From Persephonella sp. KM09-Lau-8 (GTDB taxonomy: Bacteria; Aquificota; Aquificia; Aquificales; Hydrogenothermaceae): 64,000 bases of DNA. Each line of letters opens with the position of its first letter. Within the stretch, counting starts at the first letter, position 1. The notes beneath the pieces are model-generated. The model was given only the letters and a program-made list of their open reading frames with translations, ran no database searches and was not told where the DNA came from. This document shows, piece by piece, positions 33,131 to 41,851 of the stretch. Where the stretch lies: assembly GCF_000703085.1 (NCBI RefSeq), contig NZ_JNLL01000001.1:558001-622000 (forward strand), given 5' to 3'. The position numbers and the translations under genes are program-made.

Positions 33131-34533
33131 TCTACTCTCTCTATACTGAATTTATTTACATTAATATTACTATCAGAAAGTATATCAATTCTGTCTGCTA
33201 ATTTCAGGTCTTTTATCAGGTTATTCACAGCACGATAAATAGCCGGATTTACTCTTACCCGTAGTTTTACAAAAGGCTTCATTTCAGATATTTTTTTCTC
33301 TATTTCAAAAAGAATTAGATGTTTACTTCGGATAAATCCCTGTCCCCCACAGGTAAAGCATATTTCTGTGAGTTGCTTTATAAGACTTTCCTCCAGTTTT
33401 TTACGGGTTAGCTCCAGTAATCCTAAAGATGTAAAATTCTTTATCTTTACAGGTCTTTTGTCCTTTTTAACCTCTTCTTTGAAGCGTTCTATTAGGGATT
33501 TCTTTCTTTCTGTATCTTTCATATCTATAAAATCTATGATAATAATGCCTCCTAAATCTCTTAATCTTAAATGTTTTGCAATCTCCTTAACTGCTTCTAA
33601 ATTTGTATGGTATGCGGTTTCTTCAAGGGATTTATGTTTACAGTGGCTACCACTATTTACATCTATAGACACAAGGGCTTCTGTTTCTTCAATAACTATA
33701 TACCCACCATTTGGAAGCCAGACATAAGGATTTAGTATTTTATGGATTAGTTTGTCTATCTGATAGTAAGAATATAAGGAAACCTTCCTCTTTCTGTAAG
33801 GTTCCAACTTAATATTTTGATTTGGAAAATTCTTTTTAAGATATTCTTTGATTTCTTTTAGTTTTTTAATGTCATCGGATATTATTTTGGAAAAATTACC
33901 TGCATAATCCCTTAAAATTCCATAAATCTTACTGGTTTCCTCGTAAAGTAAAGAAGGAGTCTTTTTATTTTTTGCAGATTTAGAGATATTATTCCATAGC
34001 TGTTTAAGTGAAAGAAAATCTTCAATTATGGCTTCATCTGTAGCATCTACTGCAGATGTTCTTATAATAAATCCATGATTCTCCTCGTTAAATGGCTCAA
34101 GAAGCCATTTTATATGTTCCTTTAGTCTGTTTTTTTCTTCTGGATTTTCTATCTTTGTGGATATTGATATATAAGGATTATCTGGAATCAAAACAAGATA
34201 CTTACCTGGTATGGCAATTTTACAGGATAACTTTGCTCCTTTTGTGCCAACAGCAGACCTTTTAACCTGAACAATAATATTTTCATTTACTTTTAGTTCT
34301 TTTGAACAGTTGTTTATATCCTTTAAAGGAAGAAATGCTTCCCTTTCTTCTCCAATATCAACGAAAGCAGCATTCATAGCAGGCACTATTCTTTTTATTT
34401 TGCCTTTGTATATATTTCCAGATTGTCTGACAAGGTCTTTGTATTCTACACGGACTTCCACAGGTTCTTTTTCTTCAAAAATAACATATAAATAAAGATT
34501 TCTTGAAGAAATAATAATAAGTTCTCTGTCCAC
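33127..34533 (-). CDS. rng: Ribonuclease G/E family endoribonuclease
   Basis: 468-residue RNase G-like enzyme. The S1 domain is at about 35-120 (GNIYKGKIKRIVPAMNAAFV, GEEREAFLP). The RNase H/DNase I-like catalytic region contains GGYIVIEETEALVSIDVNSG, with the Asp that binds magnesium, and LGGIIIIDFIDM, with the second. The zinc-link motif CFTCGGQG carries the paired cysteines that tetramerise the enzyme. The RNase E scaffold domain is absent, so it is the short form. It cuts single-stranded RNA in rRNA and mRNA turnover. It is the first gene of the bamD-rsfS-murI-rpn string. Confidence 0.93.
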   Translation of the reverse strand: MDRELIIISSRNLYLYVIFEEKEPVEVRVEYKDLVRQSGNIYKGKIKRIVPAMNAAFVDIGEEREAFLPLKDINNCSKELKVNENIIVQVKRSAVGTKGAKLSCKIAIPGKYLVLIPDNPYISISTKIENPEEKNRLKEHIKWLLEPFNEENHGFIIRTSAVDATDEAIIEDFLSLKQLWNNISKSAKNKKTPSLLYEETSKIYGILRDYAGNFSKIISDDIKKLKEIKEYLKKNFPNQNIKLEPYRKRKVSLYSYYQIDKLIHKILNPYVWLPNGGYIVIEETEALVSIDVNSGSHCKHKSLEETAYHTNLEAVKEIAKHLRLRDLGGIIIIDFIDMKDTERKKSLIERFKEEVKKDKRPVKIKNFTSLGLLELTRKKLEESLIKQLTEICFTCGGQGFIRSKHLILFEIEKKISEMKPFVKLRVRVNPAIYRAVNNLIKDLKLADRIDILSDSNINVNKFSIERVE

Positions 34534-34593
34534 AAAAAAACCTGTTAAGAATTTTTTTAAATGATAAATCAGAAGGGATTGTTAAATCAAGGA

Positions 34594-34619
34594 GAAGGAG
34601 GCCTGAAAGGCCTACCTTC
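34594..34619 (-). terminator. Hairpin between the polyferredoxin and RNase G genes
   Basis: GAAGG-AGGCCT-GAA-AGGCCT-A-CCTTC makes an 11-bp stem with a single bulged A. It lies after the 3' end of the polyferredoxin gene (minus strand). Only a weak T-rich tract follows, so it may be a weak or Rho-assisted terminator, or an RNA-stability hairpin ahead of rng. Confidence 0.45.
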
Positions 34620-34636
34620 CGGGAGGGAGTGTAGTG

Positions 34637-35521
34637 TTATGAAGATTTTTTGACTTTACCTGCAATAAAATCGGCATCTCTTTCAGGAAGTTCAGATACC
34701 CAGGTCATAAGAGGCTCTTTACATTGTGGAAGCATTACCTGTTTACATGTGTCGATGCACTCTCCACATACTATACAAGCCTGAATACCTTTATAAAAAT
34801 CATTTATATAAGCCATTCTTCTTGGATCAAGAGCCATAGGGCAGTTTTTGATACATTCTTTACATGTTCCACAATCTGCAAGATCAAACTGAGGCGCCAT
34901 TGTAGGTTTTACTTTGTGGTGATATGGAGTTATTTTCTGATAAATTCCTGTTGGACAGAAAGTTCTGCACCATCTTTTTCCTATAAAGACTTCAAAATAA
35001 ACAACCACAAGAGCAGAAAGGAAAGCTGCCCAGAGCCATGGAAACATAGGGTTAGTGCTATAGAAGAATACCCTTAAATCTGTAACCCAGTTAAAGAAAA
35101 GAGCAAGGAATAAAACTGCTGTAATCAGTGATACACCATAATATCCTATTTTGCTTAAAGTGGAAGACCTTGGGTTATACATCTTTTTTCTAATAATATC
35201 CTGTATCTCAGCAACCCATCCTCCAGGACATATCCATCCACAGAACACTCTTCCATTAAAAAGGTTCATAACAATAACCAGAATTGCAAAAAATCCAAGG
35301 GAGAGAATTACAGGCATAAGCCCATCTTCCACGGCAACTCTGTTACCAAAAATCCATGCTTCATCATGGGCAAGGTCAATTTTTGCTATTTTAAAAACAG
35401 GAATAATAATAAGCAATAGAATAACCAGAATATAAACGGTATTTCTTAAAACTGTAAATTTATGGGTTTCCATAAATGATGGTTGCGGACAGGCCGGTGC
35501 AGAGTTGACTGAAGTAGACAT
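34637..35521 (-). CDS. NapH/CcoG-type membrane polyferredoxin
   Basis: 294 residues. Four or five transmembrane helices (first at about 27-45) enclose the paired motifs CGWICPGG and CRTFCPTG, typical of NapH/RdxA-like proteins. Two 4Fe-4S cluster motifs follow (CGTCKECIKNCPM, CIVCGECIDTC). It should pass electrons across or along the inner membrane, for example from quinol to a periplasmic reductase or in copper/oxidase maturation. No nap or cco genes flank it. The divergent neighbour is a PEGA lipoprotein. The N-terminal Met-Ser-Thr segment is cytoplasmic. Confidence 0.85.
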   Translation of the reverse strand: MSTSVNSAPACPQPSFMETHKFTVLRNTVYILVILLLIIIPVFKIAKIDLAHDEAWIFGNRVAVEDGLMPVILSLGFFAILVIVMNLFNGRVFCGWICPGGWVAEIQDIIRKKMYNPRSSTLSKIGYYGVSLITAVLFLALFFNWVTDLRVFFYSTNPMFPWLWAAFLSALVVVYFEVFIGKRWCRTFCPTGIYQKITPYHHKVKPTMAPQFDLADCGTCKECIKNCPMALDPRRMAYINDFYKGIQACIVCGECIDTCKQVMLPQCKEPLMTWVSELPERDADFIAGKVKKSS

Positions 35522-35560
35522 TTAAACTTTACCTCCAAAAATATTTAACAGGCGTTAAAA

Positions 35561-35580
35561 TATTATAGTATATTATAGTA
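35561..35580. repeat. Tandem 10-base repeat in a divergent promoter
   Basis: TATTATAGTA occurs twice head to tail in the 107-base gap between the polyferredoxin and PEGA genes. The repeat contains TATAGT and TATTAT, which can act as -10 hexamers on either strand, so it probably marks overlapping promoters; the tandem copy may also bind a regulator. Confidence 0.4.
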
Positions 35581-35628
35581 TAATTTTGTTAGTTTTTACT
35601 AACCAAAAATCCAAAAGAGAGGTTGGAG

Positions 35629-37242
35629 ATGAAAAAAGCCCTGTCCGTTTTTTTGTTTTTAATAGCCGCAATTTTCCTTGCATCCTGTGAAGGTAAAGGA
35701 AAACTTGTAATTAAAGAACCTCCTAATGCAGATGTTTACATTAACGGAAAACATGTTGGCAAAACTCCACTGGAAATTGAACTTAAAGAGGGCAAATACA
35801 CAGTAGAGGTTGCCACTTCTCCATTTGATATGGAAAGGAAAAAAGATGTATGGGTTTATTTTGACCATACCACAGAACTTTCATTTAAGCCTAAACCAAA
35901 AGGATTACTTGTTATAGATACCAAGCCTCAAGGAGCAATTGTTTTAGAAGGTAGAAACCCGATTGGAAAAACTCCTTTCAAAGACAAATTGGATGTTGGT
36001 GAACATGAGATAGTCCTGAAATTAGGCTCTGTTGGAACTTCAAGGAAGGTAAATATTCAATACGGTAAAGAAACAAAACTTTTTGTTGATATGGAACATG
36101 CTGTTCTTCACTTTAAAGCTGAGCCTTCAGATGCAATTTTATACATAGATGGAAAAGAAATAGGTCAATTCCCACAAACAGTTAAACTGGATGAGGGTGT
36201 TCATAAAATAACAGTTAAAAAAGGTGGTTATGCAGACTCTTTTGTTTTAAAGCTGAAAAAAGGTGATGAATTTACAGTAAGATACACATTACAACCAGTT
36301 CAGCTTCCACCTATACAGGCTTATGGACCTGTTGATTTTACACCTGACTTTAAGTATCTGGTTACTCTTGGAAAAGCTGGAATATATTTCTGGGATATTA
36401 AAAAATTCAAGCCTCAGATTTCCCTTTATGACCCTAAAGATGTAAGAAACTTTGATAAATTCATAAATTACGGTATATCTGAAAACGGCCAGTATGTTGC
36501 AGGTATTAAACCAATTAGAAAACTGGCTTATGCACTTCCTCCTGAGCTGAAAGACAAAAAAGTTGACAAAATACTTGTATGGAATATGAAAACCACTTTC
36601 CCTGCTATGTCTAAGATGTATCCAATGGAATCTGTAATAGTAGCGATTAGCAAAGACAATACTAAAGTTTATTACGTAACAAAAGATGGAAAAATCAAAA
36701 TCGCTGACCTTAAAACAGGCTCCATAAAGGGAGAAAAGGATTTAGGGCATCAGCCTGCGTGTGGAAAATATGTTGCTGGAAAAATATATATTGGAACAAA
36801 AGATGGTTATGTTATTTCCTTTGATACAACTTCAGACAGTATAGAAAAAGCAGAAAAAGTTCACTCTCAAGAAATTACATCTTTAACTGATAGTAGAGAC
36901 AAGCAAAATATAGTTACTTCATCCCTTGATGGCACAGTAAACATCCTTGGTTTAGACTTATCTGTAGTTAAGAAGATAGATGCAGGATATCCAGTTTACT
37001 CGGCAGCACTCTCCACTGAGAAAGATGAGATTGCCCTTGGAAAAGGTGATAAATCTGTTGAAGTTAGAGATATAAACACAGGTAAAACTCTTTATACAAT
37101 TGAAAACCTTGCATTTATCCCAAGATCTATGGTATTTGCAAATGAAGAAGTTCTTATCGTAGCTTCTTTAATGGATAATCCTCATATTGATATCTTCAGA
37201 AACGGTCACCTCATGAAAAAATGGATTCAAACTGTTCAATAG
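35629..37242 (+). CDS. PEGA-repeat and beta-propeller lipoprotein
   Basis: 537 residues starting at ATG 35629, preferred over TTG 35623 because AGAGAGG lies at proper distance. The lipoprotein signal peptide ends at C20 (FLASC). Three PEGA repeats follow (PPNADVYINGKHVGKTPLEI, KPQGAIVLEGRNPIGKTPF and EPSDAILYIDGKEIGQFP), about residues 23-220. The C-terminal 300 residues form WD40/PQQ-like blades: YLVTLGKAGIYFWDIKKF, KTFPAM-like loops and IVTSSLDGTVNILGLDLSVV. It is exported and membrane-anchored, perhaps binding cell-wall sugar or protein. I know of no function for this combination. Confidence 0.82.
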   Translation: MKKALSVFLFLIAAIFLASCEGKGKLVIKEPPNADVYINGKHVGKTPLEIELKEGKYTVEVATSPFDMERKKDVWVYFDHTTELSFKPKPKGLLVIDTKPQGAIVLEGRNPIGKTPFKDKLDVGEHEIVLKLGSVGTSRKVNIQYGKETKLFVDMEHAVLHFKAEPSDAILYIDGKEIGQFPQTVKLDEGVHKITVKKGGYADSFVLKLKKGDEFTVRYTLQPVQLPPIQAYGPVDFTPDFKYLVTLGKAGIYFWDIKKFKPQISLYDPKDVRNFDKFINYGISENGQYVAGIKPIRKLAYALPPELKDKKVDKILVWNMKTTFPAMSKMYPMESVIVAISKDNTKVYYVTKDGKIKIADLKTGSIKGEKDLGHQPACGKYVAGKIYIGTKDGYVISFDTTSDSIEKAEKVHSQEITSLTDSRDKQNIVTSSLDGTVNILGLDLSVVKKIDAGYPVYSAALSTEKDEIALGKGDKSVEVRDINTGKTLYTIENLAFIPRSMVFANEEVLIVASLMDNPHIDIFRNGHLMKKWIQTVQ

Positions 37243-37249
37243 CTCTAAA

Positions 37250-37268
37250 AGGGGGATTTACTCCCCCT
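37250..37268 (+). terminator. Hairpin terminator after the PEGA lipoprotein gene
   Basis: AGGGGGA and TCCCCCT form a perfect 7-bp stem around the loop TTTAC, directly after the PEGA gene stop. The following GTTTCTGTT is only moderately T-rich. It separates the gene from purF. Confidence 0.65.
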
Positions 37269-37311
37269 GTTTCTGTTAAAATTTTTTCAAAACAAACTGC
37301 AGGTCAGGAGA

Positions 37312-38691
37312 ATGTGTGGAGTATTTGGAGTTTTTAATAATACAGATGCATCATATATGACTTTTTTAGGATTACATGCACTTCAGCATAGAGGTCAGGA
37401 AGCAGCAGGCATAGCTGTATCAGATGGATACGATATTAATCTGAAACTTGGAGAAGGCCTTGTAACAAGAGTCTTTTCAGATAAAGACCTTAAAGAGCTA
37501 AAGGGCGACCTTGCAATAGGCCATGTTAGATATTCAACTTCAGGTGGTTCAGACCCTAAAAATATCCAGCCATTTTTTGCCCATTTTTATGGAGGTTCTT
37601 TTGCAATAGCCCATAATGGGAATCTGGTGAATGCCGATCAGATAAGAGAAGAGCTTGAAAAAAACGGGGCAATATTCAGGTCAACTTCAGATACAGAGGT
37701 ATTTGTTCACCTTATAGCAAAAGCTAAAGAGCCACCACCTTCACATATTATGCTCCATAAAAATGATAGGGATTTTCTACCACTGGTATTCTCTGCAATG
37801 TCTAAAGTAAAAGGGGCTTATTCCCTACTAATCCTTCGGGAAAAACAGCTTATTGCAGTTAGAGATCCTTACGGCTTCAGACCCCTTGCACTTGGTAAAA
37901 ATAAATCAGGTAGCTTTTTTGTGGCTTCAGAAACATGTGCCTTTGATATTATTGATGCTGAATACCTTAGGGATATAAAACCCGGTGAGGTTCTGGTTAT
38001 AGATGATGCAGGAATGAGGTCATACTTTCCCCTTGAACATACAGAAGAACCTAAAAAATGCATATTTGAGTTTGTTTATTTTGCAAGGCCAGATAGCATG
38101 ATTTTTCAGGACTGGGTTTATGAAATCAGAAAAGAGATGGGAAGAACCCTTGCAAAAGAGTATAAAGTAGATGCTGATTATGTTGTTCCTGTATTAGATT
38201 CAGGATTGCTGGCAGCAAAAGGATATTCTGAAGAAAGTGGTATTCCTCTGGAAATAGGCTTAATCAGAAACCATTATGTTGGAAGAAGTTTTATACAACC
38301 TACCCAGTCTATAAGAGATTTAAGCGTTAAATTAAAATTAAATCCTGTTAAACAAGTAGTTGAAGGCAAAAGGCTTATAGTAATAGATGATTCCCTTGTG
38401 CGGGGAACAACAAGCAAAAAAATTGTTAATATGCTCAGAAAAGCCGGAGCAAAAGAGATCCACCTTCTATTAAGCTCACCTCCAGTAATTAGTCCCTGTT
38501 ATTATGGAATAGACACACCAACAAAAGAAGAATTAATTGCAGCTAATAAAACCATTGAAGAAATTAGAGATTATGTAGGAGCCGATAGCATCTACTATCT
38601 TTCACTGGAAGGAATGATAAAATCGGCAAATAAATACAGACAGAAAGGTTTCTGCACAGCCTGTTTTGACGAGAACTATCCTGTCTTATAA
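37312..38691 (+). CDS. purF: Amidophosphoribosyltransferase
   Basis: 459-residue enzyme that makes 5-phosphoribosylamine from PRPP and glutamine, the first step of purine synthesis. The N-terminal MCGVFGVF has catalytic C2 of the glutaminase domain (about 1-230), with LHALQHRGQEAAGIA and AIGHVRYSTSG following. The PRTase domain has the PRPP-binding loop RLIVIDDSLVRGTTSKKIV. There is no extended propeptide before C2. AGGAGA precedes the start. It stands alone rather than in a pur operon. Confidence 0.95.
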   Translation: MCGVFGVFNNTDASYMTFLGLHALQHRGQEAAGIAVSDGYDINLKLGEGLVTRVFSDKDLKELKGDLAIGHVRYSTSGGSDPKNIQPFFAHFYGGSFAIAHNGNLVNADQIREELEKNGAIFRSTSDTEVFVHLIAKAKEPPPSHIMLHKNDRDFLPLVFSAMSKVKGAYSLLILREKQLIAVRDPYGFRPLALGKNKSGSFFVASETCAFDIIDAEYLRDIKPGEVLVIDDAGMRSYFPLEHTEEPKKCIFEFVYFARPDSMIFQDWVYEIRKEMGRTLAKEYKVDADYVVPVLDSGLLAAKGYSEESGIPLEIGLIRNHYVGRSFIQPTQSIRDLSVKLKLNPVKQVVEGKRLIVIDDSLVRGTTSKKIVNMLRKAGAKEIHLLLSSPPVISPCYYGIDTPTKEELIAANKTIEEIRDYVGADSIYYLSLEGMIKSANKYRQKGFCTACFDENYPVL

Positions 38692-38702
38692 ATTAAAAAA
38701 GA

Positions 38703-38720
38703 GGGGGAGAACACTCCCCC
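38703..38720 (+). terminator. Hairpin after purF
   Basis: GGGGGAG and CTCCCCC form a 7-bp stem with the loop AACA. The stem is preceded by AAAAAAGA, giving a T-run on the opposite strand only. Thirty bases later GTTAGT-AAAC-ACTAAC (38747-38762) forms a second, shorter hairpin. Either may stop or stabilise the purF transcript; neither has a strong plus-strand T-tract. Confidence 0.5.
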
Positions 38721-38840
38721 AATATGGATGGCTCCAGCAGGGCATCGTTAGTAAACACTAACTAACATTATATTAATATAAAAAATCCCAAAATGCAACC
38801 TTTATGCTAAAATTTTTCCTGCATAATCAGGAGGTTCAGT

Positions 38841-39908
38841 ATGAAAATAAAGGAAATTCAAAATAAAATACAAGGCGAAAATCTTTCTTCTTTTCTGTTC
38901 TCAAGCAGACCTAATGTTTTTTATTTAAGTAGATTTAAATCTTCAAATGCCTACGTGCTTCTAACTCCTCAGGAAAAATTTTTTATTACAGACAGCCGAT
39001 ATTTTGAAGCTGCAAAAGAAAAGCTCAAAGGATGGAACCTTATCCAGCTGGGAGAAGGAGGAAAACCCCAGTTAAAACATTTACAGGAAATACTCAACGA
39101 ATATGGAGGTAATCAAATAGGCTTTGAAGAGGATAGGGTAACTCTATCCTTTTATAAATCGTTGAAAGAAGGCCTAAAAACCGGGCTAAAAGGCTATTCC
39201 GGATTTTTAGATGAGTTCAGAATTCAAAAAACAGAAGAAGAGATAAGAATAATCAGGGAGGCAGTTCATAAAACCGATAGAATCTTCGAAAAAATACTGA
39301 CCCAGATACCACAGGCTACAGATGAGTTAGACCTGAGAAGAAGAATAATAAATGAGATATTCATAGAAGGGGGAACAGACGAAAGCTTTCCGGCAATTGT
39401 AGCAGCAGGAAAAAATTCTGCCGTTCCCCATCATGAAACATCCCATACACAAATAGAAAAGAATAACCCTGTCCTGATAGATATGGGACTTATTTATGAA
39501 GGATACTGCTCTGATTTCACACGAACAGTATTTTACGGACAGGTTCATCCTGAAATAGAAAAGATATACCAGATTGTAAAAGAAGCCCATCTTGAAGCTC
39601 TCAGCAAAGTAAAAGCAGGAATTCCAATAAAAGAAATAGACCTTGCCGCAAGAAATGTTATAGACAAATATGGATATGGAGATTATTTTATCCATTCCAC
39701 AGGTCATGGAGTAGGAATAGAAATCCATGAACCTCCACGGATATATAAAAACAATGAAGAGATACTCCTTGAAAACACTGTTTTTACCATTGAGCCAGGA
39801 ATATACATTCCAGGGATAGGTGGTGTAAGACTTGAAAATATTGTTGTTGCCAGAAAGGATAAGGGAGAAGTTTTAACCCAGACTTCCCTTGAAGAAATCA
39901 GGATATAA
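38841..39908 (+). CDS. M24-family Xaa-Pro aminopeptidase/dipeptidase
   Basis: 355-residue metallopeptidase. An N-terminal creatinase-type domain (about 1-125) precedes the pita-bread catalytic domain. Metal ligands are visible as VLIDMGLIYEGYCSDFTRTV (two Asp), HSTGHGVGIEIHE (His), TVFTIEPGIYIPG (Glu) and GVRLENIVV (Glu). It releases N-terminal residues before proline, or cleaves X-Pro dipeptides. CAGGAGG precedes the start. It forms a pair with the mechanosensitive channel gene nine bases downstream. Confidence 0.93.
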   Translation: MKIKEIQNKIQGENLSSFLFSSRPNVFYLSRFKSSNAYVLLTPQEKFFITDSRYFEAAKEKLKGWNLIQLGEGGKPQLKHLQEILNEYGGNQIGFEEDRVTLSFYKSLKEGLKTGLKGYSGFLDEFRIQKTEEEIRIIREAVHKTDRIFEKILTQIPQATDELDLRRRIINEIFIEGGTDESFPAIVAAGKNSAVPHHETSHTQIEKNNPVLIDMGLIYEGYCSDFTRTVFYGQVHPEIEKIYQIVKEAHLEALSKVKAGIPIKEIDLAARNVIDKYGYGDYFIHSTGHGVGIEIHEPPRIYKNNEEILLENTVFTIEPGIYIPGIGGVRLENIVVARKDKGEVLTQTSLEEIRI

Positions 39909-39917
39909 TAAATAACT

Positions 39918-41048
39918 ATGAATCAAGAGGGATTTTTAAGCAATATAAATACGATACTTAATCAGGTTGTTCTTGGAACTCCACTTTATAAATGGGCTCT
40001 TGCACTTGTTGTCCTGTTATTTTTCTTACTCCTGAAAAATCTATTTTCTGCAATTATTGTCAAAAGCATAAGAACCGTTGTTTCCAGAACAAAAACATCC
40101 ATTGATGACAAACTCCTTCTTATGATAGAAAGCCCTCTGAGATTTTTATTTGTTGTAATTGGTCTATGGCTTGCCCTTGATATCATCAATCTCAGGGCAG
40201 ATATACTCCAGCATTTTGTCCGTAGCTTATTTATTATCATGGTCTTCTGGATTTTTTATAACGGTATAAATGTTTTTACAGATGATATATACAAATTCTC
40301 CCAGAAATTCGGAAAAGAACTATATAAGGAAATAGGCTCATTTCTTATAAAAGCTACAAAGGCATTTATTGTAACAATAGGTTTTCTTGCCATTCTTCAG
40401 GAATGGGGCATTAATGTAACAGCTCTTATTGCATCACTGGGAATAGGTGGTCTGGCAATAGCACTTGCCGCCAAAGATACAGCTGCTAACTTTTTCGGTG
40501 GTTTAACAATTCTTGCAGATAAATCCCTAAAAATCGGCGAATGGGTAAAAGTTGGTAGTGTTGAAGGTATAGTTGAAGACCTAGGAATGAGAACAACCAA
40601 AATTAGAACTTTTGAAAAATCCTTAATAACAGTTCCAAACCAGTATATAGCAAATAACCCAATAGAAAACTTTTCCAGAAGGAATGTAAGAAGAATAAAA
40701 ATGACTATAGGCCTTGTTTATGATACCCCAGGAGAAACAATGAAAAAAATACTTAAAGATATAAAAGAAATGCTGGAAAACCATCCGGGAATTGCAAAAG
40801 ACCAGACAATGCTGGTTTTCTTTGATAAATTTAATGATAGTTCTCTGGATATATTCATTTATACCTTTACAAACACAGCAGACTGGATTGAGTATATGGC
40901 AATTAAAGAAGATATCAATCTAAAAATTATGGAAATCGTTGAAAAAAATGGTTCTTCTTTTGCATACCCAAGCCAGTCAATCTATATAGAAAAAGTTCCT
41001 GAAAAACTAACATTTTTTGATGATAGTAGAAATTCAACTGAACATTAA
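39918..41048 (+). CDS. MscS-family mechanosensitive channel
   Basis: 376-residue channel. Four or five transmembrane helices at residues about 22-42, 66-86, 98-115 and 140-165 precede the pore-lining helix (GIGGLAIALAAKDTAANFFG) and the MscS beta domain (LKIGEWVKVGSVEGIVEDLG, RTFEKSLITVPNQYIAN). A cytoplasmic alpha/beta cage domain follows. It releases osmolytes under hypo-osmotic stress. No strong ribosome site precedes the ATG, so it is probably coupled to the M24 gene. The 3' end overlaps the convergent DUF58 gene by 15 bases. Confidence 0.93.
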   Translation: MNQEGFLSNINTILNQVVLGTPLYKWALALVVLLFFLLLKNLFSAIIVKSIRTVVSRTKTSIDDKLLLMIESPLRFLFVVIGLWLALDIINLRADILQHFVRSLFIIMVFWIFYNGINVFTDDIYKFSQKFGKELYKEIGSFLIKATKAFIVTIGFLAILQEWGINVTALIASLGIGGLAIALAAKDTAANFFGGLTILADKSLKIGEWVKVGSVEGIVEDLGMRTTKIRTFEKSLITVPNQYIANNPIENFSRRNVRRIKMTIGLVYDTPGETMKKILKDIKEMLENHPGIAKDQTMLVFFDKFNDSSLDIFIYTFTNTADWIEYMAIKEDINLKIMEIVEKNGSSFAYPSQSIYIEKVPEKLTFFDDSRNSTEH

Positions 41049-41843
41049 TTTCAGTTTTATAAATGGGTCTTCATCTGTAAATATTTTCTGAAAAGGAATT
41101 CTTTTTAAGACAATCTGGTGTCTTAGATTTTCATCAAGTTTTTCCAGATTTCTTTTATAAATTTTAACCATAGGGCTTACAAGGAGGGGGATTTTTCTTT
41201 TTTCATCAAATGATTTAAGCTGAAATCCTGTATATCCGGAAGGATTTTCTTCTTCTTTATCCCTTACACAGATTACAGACAACTTATGTTTTGAGGCAAT
41301 ATTTAAAATATTTATCGGATAAACAAAATCCCCTATCAGTATTACAAGAGACCTTTTATGTCTATTTATAAGTCTGTATATATTCTCTGTGTCTATTTTT
41401 TTGTGTTTTATATCTAATGAGTAAATAAAATCAAGAATCTCCGTAATATGCTGGGGGTGGTTTTTGTGGGGAAAATATTTTTCTATCTTATCTGTGAAAA
41501 TATAGGTATGTAGCTTGTCTTTATGATATAAAGCTGAATAGCCTAAGATGGCAAAAATCTCTGAAATCTTATCTAATTTATTTTTAAAAAGCATTTCCTG
41601 GTCTAAAAGCAAAACAATAATTATATTCTGGCTTTTTAGCTCTTCCCGTTCTACAACATAGGGTTTTCTTTCCTTTGCAGTTATTATCCAGTTTATTCTT
41701 TTGACATTATCTCCGTAAGTGTATTCCCTTATATTTTTTAAATCATCCTCCTCACCAAATATTATTGCTTTGTGAATACCTTCCAGAGAGGATAAAACTT
41801 TGTGCTGTGCTTTTAAGGATATAATTTTGCTTTTTTCAATCAT
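41034..41843 (-). CDS. DUF58 (VWA-like) protein of the MoxR cluster
   Basis: 269-residue protein with the DUF58 signature: GEEDDLKNIREYTYGDNVKRINW in the first third (shown in part), followed by KPYVVEREELKSQNIIIVLLLDQ that leads into a degenerate VWA-like fold. It lacks the membrane helices found in longer DUF58 proteins. Such proteins work with MoxR ATPases, probably as chaperone partners. It is the last gene of the cluster and starts eight bases after moxR. The end overlaps the mscS gene. Confidence 0.85.
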   Translation of the reverse strand: MIEKSKIISLKAQHKVLSSLEGIHKAIIFGEEDDLKNIREYTYGDNVKRINWIITAKERKPYVVEREELKSQNIIIVLLLDQEMLFKNKLDKISEIFAILGYSALYHKDKLHTYIFTDKIEKYFPHKNHPQHITEILDFIYSLDIKHKKIDTENIYRLINRHKRSLVILIGDFVYPINILNIASKHKLSVICVRDKEEENPSGYTGFQLKSFDEKRKIPLLVSPMVKIYKRNLEKLDENLRHQIVLKRIPFQKIFTDEDPFIKLKLMFS

Positions 41844-41851
41844 TTTTAACC

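Noticed and set aside
38747-38762. GTTAGT-AAAC-ACTAAC hairpin considered as part of a tRNA or small RNA
   Set aside because: There is no cloverleaf, T-loop GTTCRA or CCA context; it is only a short hairpin after purF.
39327-39728. 133-aa minus-strand frame rich in Cys, Phe and Tyr
   Set aside because: It is antisense to the M24 peptidase and its composition is a reverse-complement artefact of that gene.
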